A DNA stretch of 64,000 bases, from positions 1 through 64,000 of the forward strand of contig WRJK01000001.1 of NCBI GenBank assembly GCA_009782285.1. Reading direction: 5' to 3'. This DNA is from Clostridiales bacterium (GTDB lineage Bacteria > Bacillota > Clostridia > Peptostreptococcales > Anaerovoracaceae). Each line of letters starts with the position of its first letter. The first letter of the stretch is position 1. Made by a program: the position numbers and the translations under genes. Below, one piece after another: positions 56,613-64,000 of this stretch. The notes beneath the pieces were generated by a model. It was not told the origin of the DNA, searched no databases, and worked only from the letters and a program-made list of their open reading frames with translations.

Positions 56613-58715
56613 ATGAAATTAAGAAAAGCAGTATCTGTTGTTGTTCTGGCAGCGATTTGCGTACTGCCGCACCAAGCGGCTGTATTGGCAGCCGACAACT
56701 ATGCGGCGTGGGCTGCCCCATACGTTCATCAAGCTGATGAATTGGGTTTGCTAACGGAAAAAGCGAAAAAGGACTATGTAAAAGCTTTGACAAGGGAAGA
56801 GTTTTGCGAGCTGGTAGTCACCATGTATGAAAAACGCACAGGCAACCAAGTTGCCGTCACAAGCAGACCGTTCACAGACACAACCAACCAGCTTGTGCTG
56901 AAAGCGTATTCGCTAGGCATTGTCAACGGCACCTCGGCGACAACGTTTTCACCAAACAACCCTGTAACGCGCGAACAGGCGGCGGTCATGCTGGTAAATG
57001 CAGTGAGAAAAATCGAACAAGCTCAGGGTGTGAAAATTTATACGCAATACGCGGATACCCTGCCGTTTCAAGACAGCGGCAGCATATCCACTTGGGCGCT
57101 TGAGGCTATGAAGGTGGCGTATGCCAACGGACTGATGCAGGGTGATGGCACAAACGTGCGCCCGTTGGCCAACATAAGCTGCCAAGAATGCATTATCCTT
57201 ATTATCAACGCCTATAACAAAGAGGATGCAGCGCCGCAGGATTTGGGCGGTTTGGCACCGGGGACGACAACAGGGCCTGTACCTAATGTGCCGCCTGGCC
57301 AGCAAGCGGTAACGCCACCGGCAACAGACACGACAACCACTACTACGACGTCAACATCGGCAGGTCCTTTGTCCGTTGTTGTTGACGGAGGCAACATTCC
57401 GCTTAAGGTGAATGAAACGACGCAGTTGTCATACAGCCTTACTGGCGAAGCCGAAATTTCAGGCATAAGCTGGAGCAGCAGTGCACCCAGCGTGGCAACT
57501 ATAGATCAAAACGGCAATGTCAAAGCAATAGGCAAGGGCAACACAAAAATCACCTTGACAGTGACAACAAATGTTAAAACCATTACCGGCACAAAAACCA
57601 TTTACGTGGATCCGCCTCTGGTGGCATTGAACTCCGTTGCCATAACTCAGCCTGTCAGAACCATAAAGTATGGCGACACTTCAACATTCAATGTGCAGCT
57701 CTCCCCGTCAACGGCTTCGGTGGACAGCGTAACATGGTCATCGTCAAATACAGGAGTGGCTACTATCGACTCCAAAGGCAAAGCCACCAGCGTTGCAGCC
57801 GGCACTACGACGATAAAGGTAGCGGTAAAAGCCAAGGATGGCACTATCAAAGAGGCTACGGCAACCCTTACCGTTACCGCACCAATAGCAATCAATTCGA
57901 TTAAATTCGGCTCGAGCAGCTCAGATCCGATGTTTGTCGGCACAACGAGAACAGTCAGCGCCACGATAGGTCCAACAGGCTCTATCGCAACTACCAAGAC
58001 GTGGAGCAGCAGCAGCACTTCCGTAGCTGTAGTGGATAAAAACGGCAAAATATCAGCAATTGCGGCAGGAACAACCATCATCAAACTGGAAACCACCGAC
58101 CGTACTGGCTCAAAATTCTCCAACAGTTTTTCGTTGACAGTCAAAGACAACTACACTTCCAGTTTTACTCTGGGCAAAAGCTCGTACACTCTCGGCATCG
58201 GCGAAACCATCTACCCTGAATTGAATACTTCGCCAGCCACAGCCGTCATTAAAACCGTAAGCTTTTCCTTTAGCCCGAGTGGTGCTGCCTCAGTCAACAG
58301 CACTTCCCGTTCGATAACAGGCAAAAAGGAAGGCTCGGGCGTACTTACTGTCAAGGTGACATTTGAAGACAAGACCTCGCACACGGCACAAGCTAACATT
58401 ACAGTTCAGCCGATGCCTGTTGACACGGTAAGCTTCACCGCAAGCAAAACTGTTCTAAAGGTTAACGGCAAATCAACAGAGGGCTATGTCAATGCCTCTT
58501 ATAGAATAACTCCGAGCAATGCTTCATACGAATCAATTACATTTAGCAGCAGCAACACTTCAGTGGCTACTGTCGCAAATACCAGCTCAAACAGCGCTTC
58601 AGGCAGCCGCAAGATCGAAGCCATCAGCCCAGGCAATTGTACTATCACTATGACGATTAAGTTCAGCAATGGAGCCACAAGGACGGAGAGTTTATCCATT
58701 ACGGTCATTGAGTGA
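56613..58715 (+). CDS. Secreted SLH-domain protein with five Big_2-like Ig domains
   Basis: 700 residues. Signal peptide (about 1-27, ending AVLAA), three N-terminal SLH repeats (about 28-205: APYVHQADELGLL, FTDTTNQLVLKAYSLGIVNG, STWALEAMKVAYANGLMQGD), a Pro/Thr linker with a T-rich run, then five bacterial Ig-like Big_2 repeats (VTWSSSNTGVATIDSKGKAT is typical). It likely binds the wall polymer and projects outward as an S-layer-type or adhesive protein. GTG 56610, three bases earlier, is an equally plausible start (AAGGAG upstream). Codons are more A-rich than in the neighbouring flagellar genes. It comes directly after the flagellar operon but has its own promoter. Confidence 0.9.
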   Translation: MKLRKAVSVVVLAAICVLPHQAAVLAADNYAAWAAPYVHQADELGLLTEKAKKDYVKALTREEFCELVVTMYEKRTGNQVAVTSRPFTDTTNQLVLKAYSLGIVNGTSATTFSPNNPVTREQAAVMLVNAVRKIEQAQGVKIYTQYADTLPFQDSGSISTWALEAMKVAYANGLMQGDGTNVRPLANISCQECIILIINAYNKEDAAPQDLGGLAPGTTTGPVPNVPPGQQAVTPPATDTTTTTTTSTSAGPLSVVVDGGNIPLKVNETTQLSYSLTGEAEISGISWSSSAPSVATIDQNGNVKAIGKGNTKITLTVTTNVKTITGTKTIYVDPPLVALNSVAITQPVRTIKYGDTSTFNVQLSPSTASVDSVTWSSSNTGVATIDSKGKATSVAAGTTTIKVAVKAKDGTIKEATATLTVTAPIAINSIKFGSSSSDPMFVGTTRTVSATIGPTGSIATTKTWSSSSTSVAVVDKNGKISAIAAGTTIIKLETTDRTGSKFSNSFSLTVKDNYTSSFTLGKSSYTLGIGETIYPELNTSPATAVIKTVSFSFSPSGAASVNSTSRSITGKKEGSGVLTVKVTFEDKTSHTAQANITVQPMPVDTVSFTASKTVLKVNGKSTEGYVNASYRITPSNASYESITFSSSNTSVATVANTSSNSASGSRKIEAISPGNCTITMTIKFSNGATRTESLSITVIE

Positions 58716-59323
58716 ATACTCGCATGGAAACGATAATAGCAGCCTCGCAAAACAGGGGCAAGATAATGGAGATGGAAGCCATAACGAAAGAGTTCGGAAT
58801 GCACATTCTATCCAGAGGCGAAGCAGGGGTGGCAGACGTCGAAATAATCGAAGACGGGGCGACATTCGAAGAAAACTCTTTGAAAAAAGCAAGGGAAATA
58901 ATGAAGCTTTGCGGCAAGGCGACCATAGCCGACGATTCAGGCGTAATGGTCGACGCCCTGAACGGTGGGCCGGGAATTTTTTCAGCAAGGTATGCAGGCG
59001 CTGAGTGCGACGACAAAAAAAACAGGGTTAAGCTGCTGAGAGAGATGGAAGGCGTACCCTACGAAAAGAGGACAGCAAAGTTTGTGTCGGTGATAAGCAT
59101 GGTGTACCCTTGCGGGAAGGAAATAGTCGCAAGGGGCGTATGCGAGGGGCACATTGCATTTGAGGAGAGGGGGACGGGCGGTTTTGGCTACGATTCGCTG
59201 TTCGTCCCGCTGGGGTATGAAAAAACCTTTGCAGAGCTGGCTCCTTCAGTGAAGAACGCAGTTAGCCACAGGGCCAACGCGCTCAAACAGCTGAAAGTCA
59301 AACTGGAGAAGGGAAATGACTAA
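58712..59323 (+). CDS. rdgB: RdgB/HAM1 non-canonical purine NTP pyrophosphatase
   Basis: 203 residues if GTG 58712 (overlapping the previous stop as GTGA) is used, 199 if ATG 58724. METIIAASQNRGKIMEMEAI, ENSLKKAREIMKLCGKATIA, DDSGVMVDALNGGPGIFSAR and GFGYDSLFVP are the ITPase signatures. It removes dITP and XTP from the nucleotide pool. No clear Shine-Dalgarno is seen for either start, supporting coupling. Overlaps the next gene by 8 bases. Confidence 0.94.
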   Translation: MNTRMETIIAASQNRGKIMEMEAITKEFGMHILSRGEAGVADVEIIEDGATFEENSLKKAREIMKLCGKATIADDSGVMVDALNGGPGIFSARYAGAECDDKKNRVKLLREMEGVPYEKRTAKFVSVISMVYPCGKEIVARGVCEGHIAFEERGTGGFGYDSLFVPLGYEKTFAELAPSVKNAVSHRANALKQLKVKLEKGND

Positions 59324-60149
59324 AAAGAGGCTGATGCAAATAGTACTGCTGATGATCAGGCAGTTCAAGGATCCATACTACCAAGGGTTTGCGGCGCAGA
59401 TGGCATTTTACTTCATTTTGTCCATTGTGCCAATAATGATAGTGCTGTCCCAGATACTCGGGCTTGTTTCTATTTCCCTAAACGTGCTCGACGATCTGGT
59501 GACACAGTACGTTTCGGAGGAAGTAGCAGAGCTCCTTGAAAATTTCTTGACTTACGTGCCGACGGGGAAAATGAACATAGCTTTCATAATAGTTGCCCTG
59601 TGGTCTGCCTCAAAGGCGCAGTTTGCCATGATGCGGATGGCAAATTACACTATGACGGAAGGACAGTCAACAGGAAAAGGGTTTTTCCGGGACAGGCTGC
59701 GGGCGCTCAGAACTATCACATTCACGCTTTTCACCGTAGCTTTCGCGCTGATTATCCTTGTCTATGGAGAACTTATCTTCAAACTGCTGGTCAGCACCGT
59801 GATAAACACACCCGGCGCAGAGTACGAAATCCACAGGCTCTGGCTGAACCTGAGGTGGCCGGTGTCGCTGGCGCTGTATTTCTTCATGGTGAGTTACAAT
59901 TATTATGCGCTCTCCTATGTGAAAGTTAAATTCAAGGAAGTGATGCCGGGCAGCATTTTTGCCTCGGTAGGCATGTTGGTGGTAACGTTCTTCTATTCGG
60001 CTTACACGAAGTACGTAGGCAATTTTGACATAATATACGGTTCGCTCGCTTCCTCGGTTGCCCTCATGTTCTGGTTCTTTTTCCTTGCTTGGACACTGGG
60101 CCTTGGGGTTGTGTTCAATAAAGTTTATGCAGACACGAGGGTAATATAG
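59316..60149 (+). CDS. YihY/BrkB-family membrane protein
   Basis: 277 residues with about six membrane segments. Family marks are YYQGFAAQMAFYFILSIVPI near the N-terminus, the PTGKMNIAFIIVALWSASKA region, GSIFASVGMLVVTFFYSAY and IIYGSLASSVALMFWFFFLA. Members were once called ribonuclease BN, a name since withdrawn for this family; their function is unknown. It overlaps rdgB by 8 bases, so the pair is cotranscribed. Confidence 0.9.
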   Translation: MTKKRLMQIVLLMIRQFKDPYYQGFAAQMAFYFILSIVPIMIVLSQILGLVSISLNVLDDLVTQYVSEEVAELLENFLTYVPTGKMNIAFIIVALWSASKAQFAMMRMANYTMTEGQSTGKGFFRDRLRALRTITFTLFTVAFALIILVYGELIFKLLVSTVINTPGAEYEIHRLWLNLRWPVSLALYFFMVSYNYYALSYVKVKFKEVMPGSIFASVGMLVVTFFYSAYTKYVGNFDIIYGSLASSVALMFWFFFLAWTLGLGVVFNKVYADTRVI

Positions 60150-60264
60150 CGCCGCTCTAAGAAAAACTTTTACAAGAGAGGATTTTTGTGGTACTCTGTT
60201 CATGTACCTTTAAAAAGCTAAGGCCATTTCCCATTTGAAACGGCAAAGAAAGGAATGATTTATT

Positions 60265-62178
60265 ATGACAAACGACAAAGGCAAGTACTACATCAGCACT
60301 CCCATCTACTATCCAAGCTCAAACCTTCACATCGGCCACACGTACTGCACTGTGATGGCTGACGCCATGGCTAGGTTCAAACGGCTTTGCGGCTACGACG
60401 TGTGGTTTTTGACCGGGACTGACGAGCATGGCCAGAAGATACAGAAAGCGGCAGAGGAGAACGGGCTGACTCCACAGGAATACGTAGACAGGATAGTCGA
60501 AGGCATTAAGGAACTGTGGAAGACCATGGAAATTTCATATGACGATTTTATTAGGACTACGGAAGAAAGGCACGTCAAGCGTGTCCAAGCCATATTCATG
60601 AAAATATATGAGAACGGGGACATCTACAAAGGCGAGTACGAAGGCCTTTACTGCACACCTTGCGAATCCTTTTGGACAGAGAGCCAGCTGGTCGACGGCT
60701 GCTGCCCCGACTGTGGGAGGCCGGTTGAAAAAGCCAGCGAGGAAGCGTACTTTTTCAAATTGTCGAAGTATCAGGACAGGTTGATAGAATTGTTTGAAGG
60801 GACGCCAGAGTTTTTACAGCCAGAAACCCGAAGGAACGAAATGCTGGCCTTTGTCAAGCGGGGGCTCGACGACCTTTGCATCTCGCGGTCCTCTTTCAAC
60901 TGGGGGATACCAGTCCCCATCAACGAAAAGCATGTCATATATGTCTGGCTCGACGCGCTTTCAAATTATATCACAGCCTTGGGGTTTGACGACGAACCAG
61001 AGCTGTACGACAAATACTGGCCTTGCGACGTCCATCTGGTAGGAAAAGAAATAGTCAGGTTCCACAGCATCATCTGGCCTGCAATGCTGATGGCTATGAA
61101 CGAGCCGGTTCCCAAGCAAGTGCTTGGCCATGGCTGGCTCCTACTAGAAGGCGGCAAGATGTCAAAATCCAGAGGGAACGTGATTGATCCGGTGAAGCTG
61201 ATAGAAAGGTACGGCATTGACGCGCTCAAATATTTCCTGCTGAGGGAGTACACATTCGGGCAGGATGGCATTTTTACGAACGAGGTCATGCTGAACAGGA
61301 TGAATTCGGATCTTGCAAATGATTTGGGCAACCTTGTGCTGAGGACAGTCACCATGATCGGCAAGTACTGCGGCGGCATCATCCCAGGGAGCATTTTGCC
61401 CGGGGAGCACGACGACGAGCTAAAGGCTCTTGCCACAGGCGCAGCTGCAAAAGTCGAAGGGTTCATGGACAAGTTCGCATTCAACCTTGCCCTTGAAGAG
61501 ATATGGGCATTGGTCAGGAGGATAAACAAATACATTGACGAAACAATGCCTTGGGTGCTGGCGAGGGACGTTGCAAACAAGGACAGGCTAGACACGGTCA
61601 TGCACAATCTAGCCGACTCGCTCAGGATCATTTCAATACTGATATACCCTTTCATGCACACCACGTCGAAAGAAATAAGGAAGCAGCTGGGAATGTGGTA
61701 TGCGGACGTGGCATGGGAAGACGCCTTTGTCTTTGACATGGCGAACGGAGAGCAGGTGAAGAGAGGCGATGCAATATTCCCTAGGCTGGACATAGAAAAA
61801 GAGCTTGAAGCCCTTGAGCAGCTGCAGGAAAGCTCGCAGAGCGTCCCACTTGAGTTGAAACCAGAAATCGAATACGACGATTTTGACAAGCTAGACTTCA
61901 GGGTCGGACTCATCCTTGAGGCGAAGAAGCACCCGAAAGCAGACAAGCTGCTGGTGTTCAAAGTGAAGATGGGAACCGAAATCAGGCAGGTGCTTTCAGG
62001 GGTTGCAGACGACTACACGCCTGAAGAAATGATAGGGATGAAGGTCGTCGTCGTGGCAAACTTGAAACCTAGGATGCTCAGGGGCCTTGAATCCAAAGGC
62101 ATGCTCCTGTTCGGGGAGAATGGCGACAGATGGGACGTTGTGACGACCACAGCGCCGGACGGGGCATCGGTGAGCTAG
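60265..62178 (+). CDS. metG: Methionyl-tRNA synthetase
   Basis: 637 residues. Class I signatures HIGH (22-25, NLHIGHTY) and KMSKS (298-302); a zinc knuckle CTPCESFW then CCPDCGRP; anticodon-binding helices about 390-510; and a C-terminal Trbp111/EMAP-like tRNA-binding domain (about 530-637: YDDFDKLDFRVGLILEAKKH, ADKLLVFKVKMG, GMLLFGEN). It charges tRNA-Met. AAAGGAATG precedes ATG 60265. The 115-base upstream gap shows no T-box or SAM riboswitch fold that I can see. tatD begins directly after its stop. Confidence 0.97.
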   Translation: MTNDKGKYYISTPIYYPSSNLHIGHTYCTVMADAMARFKRLCGYDVWFLTGTDEHGQKIQKAAEENGLTPQEYVDRIVEGIKELWKTMEISYDDFIRTTEERHVKRVQAIFMKIYENGDIYKGEYEGLYCTPCESFWTESQLVDGCCPDCGRPVEKASEEAYFFKLSKYQDRLIELFEGTPEFLQPETRRNEMLAFVKRGLDDLCISRSSFNWGIPVPINEKHVIYVWLDALSNYITALGFDDEPELYDKYWPCDVHLVGKEIVRFHSIIWPAMLMAMNEPVPKQVLGHGWLLLEGGKMSKSRGNVIDPVKLIERYGIDALKYFLLREYTFGQDGIFTNEVMLNRMNSDLANDLGNLVLRTVTMIGKYCGGIIPGSILPGEHDDELKALATGAAAKVEGFMDKFAFNLALEEIWALVRRINKYIDETMPWVLARDVANKDRLDTVMHNLADSLRIISILIYPFMHTTSKEIRKQLGMWYADVAWEDAFVFDMANGEQVKRGDAIFPRLDIEKELEALEQLQESSQSVPLELKPEIEYDDFDKLDFRVGLILEAKKHPKADKLLVFKVKMGTEIRQVLSGVADDYTPEEMIGMKVVVVANLKPRMLRGLESKGMLLFGENGDRWDVVTTTAPDGASVS

Positions 62179-62991
62179 ATGCTGTTTGATTCGCACATGC
62201 ACTTGAACAATGAAGACATTACAGATGGCCAAAGGGAAGAACTTGTAAGGGAAATAGAAGCGTCGGAAGTCAGCTATGCCGTTGACATCGGGTTCAATCT
62301 TGAAAGCTCGGCTTTGGCTGCAAAACACGCTGAGGAGTATTCGTGGTGCTACGCTGCAGTAGGTTTCCACCCACATGATGCAAAGGAAATGGACGATTTG
62401 GGCCTCATGATGATAAAAGCTCTTTCACGAAAGCCTAAAGTCGTGGCGATAGGGGAAATAGGGCTTGATTTTCATTACGACCATTCGCCGAGGGACGTTC
62501 AAAGGGATTGCTTCAGGAAGCAGATACGCCTTGCGAACGAACTTCAAATGCCAATAGTCGTGCATTCTAGGGAAGCAGACGAAGAAGTGCTCTCAATTCT
62601 CAGGAAAGAACAGGCTTTTTCGAACAAACGCACAAGCCGATTTCCTAAAATCGAAGGAACGGTGGATGCCCGCGTATTGCTTCATTGCTTTTCCGGTAGT
62701 GCTGAACTAGCTAGGCAGTACGTCAAGCTGGGCGGGACGATTTCGATCGCCGGCCCGGTAACATACAAAAATGCGCGAGTAAGCGCAGAAGTCGTAAAAG
62801 CGGTTCCATTAGAGCGCCTGCTTGTCGAAACAGATGCACCGTACCTGGCGCCGGAGCCCATGAGGGGGAAACGCAACAAAGCCCCTTTCGTGGAGTACAC
62901 GGCGAGGAAGGTAGCCGAATTGAAGGGGCTTTCTTACGAGGAAGTTGCAAAAGCCACTTGCGAAAACGCAATACGGTTTTACGGCATATGA
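62179..62991 (+). CDS. tatD: TatD-family metal-dependent hydrolase
   Basis: 270 residues. TIM-barrel amidohydrolase: LFDSHMHLN (HxH metal site), GEIGLDFHYDHSP, VVHSREAD, LHCFSGSAEL and ETDAPYLAPEP are all at expected places. Length is slightly extended by an insertion near residues 150-160. TatD enzymes act as DNases in repair or quality control. The ATG immediately follows the metG TAG, a very common metG-tatD arrangement. Confidence 0.95.
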   Translation: MLFDSHMHLNNEDITDGQREELVREIEASEVSYAVDIGFNLESSALAAKHAEEYSWCYAAVGFHPHDAKEMDDLGLMMIKALSRKPKVVAIGEIGLDFHYDHSPRDVQRDCFRKQIRLANELQMPIVVHSREADEEVLSILRKEQAFSNKRTSRFPKIEGTVDARVLLHCFSGSAELARQYVKLGGTISIAGPVTYKNARVSAEVVKAVPLERLLVETDAPYLAPEPMRGKRNKAPFVEYTARKVAELKGLSYEEVAKATCENAIRFYGI

Positions 62992-63000
62992 AACACGGAA

Positions 63001-63026
63001 GAAGGGGGCAATCAGTTTGCCCCTTC
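63001..63026. terminator. Convergent hairpin between tatD and the WG-repeat gene
   Basis: GGGGCAA / TTGCCCC with a short loop, extended by GAA/TTC across a bulged G. It includes the stop codon of the minus-strand gene. Neither side has a long T-run, so strength is uncertain. Confidence 0.5.
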
Positions 63027-64000
63027 AACGTATATGTACCCTTCCCGGCCGTCTATTTTTGCATAGTACACTTTCACTGCACCGTTGTAGCCGGCATAGA
63101 CAGGGTAGTCGGCAGAGGCAGAATACGGGTTTGTGAGTTCGTCAAAGATAGGCGCAACAATCAGTTTGCCGTTTGAATGTATCCCGAATTTTCCGGTGTT
63201 TTCGTCCACGCAGATAGTGTTCCCTCGCCAAAAGTTAATGCCCCTGTGCGCGATGTCTCCTTCAGGTACGATATTGCCGTCCAAGTCGAGGTAAATAGTT
63301 TTGATGCGGCTTCCAAGGCCGCCTCCAGCTTCAAACAGGTCGACCATTACGTATTCCCCGCCAACGACGTAAACCCATGCGTGGAATTTCCCTGTTTCGT
63401 TTAGCATGTCTCTTGTTATCTCGAGGACTGTTTCCCCGGTTGTGTCTATCACTGAATACCTTCCGGTAAACCACACGTCGGGATCAGTTGAATCATAGTC
63501 GTCGAAAAAGAACTGATAAGCTTGCATGTCCTCTCTCGACACGACTGCCAACCCATTTTTGAATCCTTCGCCATATCCCCAAGAGGGAGGGATTGCAATG
63601 TTCCCAACATAGTCTGCGTACCCTAGGCGATAGAGGAGAGGCTGTGCGCCCGCATCTGCGTCATCGTCTGCGTTCTGATGCATGTTTGGGTATGTTTGAA
63701 GAGGGAGCCATACCGGCATCAGGCCTTCCTCGCTCATCTGGGCGTCCACCGAAATCAGGTCGCCTTCCCATTCAAGCGGGCAGACGTAGTCCCCGAATTT
63801 GTCTATTAATCCGTAGCTGCCTTCAAAATGAAGCGAATCCGTAATGAGGATTTCACCTATTCCGACGGTAGCGACCTCGAAACGGTTGAATTCAAAAGCT
63901 ATGTCCCATGTATAGTCCTTTATAAAATTGCCATTCTTGTCGATGTACGTGTACTTGCATTTCAGCAGGTCCTCATAGTAGACTTCGGATTCTTCCAATA
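63012..64000 (-). CDS. WG-repeat-like protein, 5' end cut by window
   Basis: 329 codons visible, open to the window edge; the first in-frame TTG (63998) is probably internal. Repeated strand motifs fit the WG (beta-propeller-like) repeat family: YTYIDKNGNFI, YGLIDKFGDYV, LGYADYVGNIAIPPSWGYGE, YSVIDTTGETV, FGIHSNGKLIVAPIFDE. Such proteins are often secreted or lipid-anchored, but the N-terminus is not in view, so location is unknown. Converges on tatD. Confidence 0.7.
   Translation of the reverse strand, partial: LEESEVYYEDLLKCKYTYIDKNGNFIKDYTWDIAFEFNRFEVATVGIGEILITDSLHFEGSYGLIDKFGDYVCPLEWEGDLISVDAQMSEEGLMPVWLPLQTYPNMHQNADDDADAGAQPLLYRLGYADYVGNIAIPPSWGYGEGFKNGLAVVSREDMQAYQFFFDDYDSTDPDVWFTGRYSVIDTTGETVLEITRDMLNETGKFHAWVYVVGGEYVMVDLFEAGGGLGSRIKTIYLDLDGNIVPEGDIAHRGINFWRGNTICVDENTGKFGIHSNGKLIVAPIFDELTNPYSASADYPVYAGYNGAVKVYYAKIDGREGYIYVEGAN

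Noticed and set aside
60150-60264. T-box or SAM riboswitch before metG
   Set aside because: The 115-base gap is short and shows no T-box core or SAM-I helices and no terminator/antiterminator pair.
60966-61961. 331-codon antisense frame over metG
   Set aside because: Ser-rich shadow of a clearly coding gene; no promoter or ribosome site.

Overview
The window reads as a chromosomal segment of a motile, anaerobic, Gram-positive-type member of the Clostridia. The evidence is a long Firmicutes-style flagellar/chemotaxis gene order (fliY with a CheC-like half, cheC/cheD/cheV, FapA), S-layer-homology (SLH) anchored secreted proteins, strong purine-rich Shine-Dalgarno sites with frequent TTG starts, an arginine deiminase pathway, and a clostridial multidomain flavodiiron protein for O2 or NO removal. 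I cannot name the genus from sequence alone.

Left part (1-8.9 kb): the end of a fapA-cheC-cheD operon meets, tail to tail, a minus-strand pair encoding a ParA/Soj-type ATPase and a ComFB-domain protein. Divergent from parA runs fliD-fliS-(FliT/FlgN-like), closed by a terminator shared with a convergent threonine-aldolase-like gene. Behind that lies an AT-rich toxin-antitoxin pair (PIN toxin plus its antitoxin). Its junction with the aldolase is a (TGAA)6 microsatellite.

Surface/stress part (9-26 kb): two paralogous secreted subtilases, one with SLH domains and one with a dockerin, flank a four-module flavodiiron protein. They are followed by a membrane-anchored alpha-2-macroglobulin that lacks the thioester cysteine and a MEMO-family lipoprotein whose start overlaps its stop. 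This is the least conventional stretch of the window.

Middle part (26-38 kb): a complete branched-chain amino-acid ABC transporter (livKHMGF), mreB/mbl, an rRNA methyltransferase, the arginine deiminase set (ornithine carbamoyltransferase, arginine deiminase, carbamate kinase), cheV on the minus strand and a tRNA-Val(GAC).

Right part (38-64 kb): a near-continuous flagellar operon, flgC-fliE-F-G-H-I-J-K-flgD-(TIGR02530)-flgE-flbD-motA-motB-fliM-fliY-fliO-P-Q-R-flhB-(YlqG/YlqH-like pair). Most of the basal body, export apparatus, C-ring, hook and stator are encoded here; flgB, fliL and flhA are not. An SLH/Big_2 surface protein, rdgB, a YihY membrane protein, metG, tatD and a truncated WG-repeat gene close the window.

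The most notable observations are the ParA-ComFB pair, the protease/macroglobulin/MEMO locus, an odd internal insertion in FlgC whose antisense frame looks coding, and the ATG/TGA microsatellite at a gene junction. All functional statements rest on reading the translated sequence; no database search was run.
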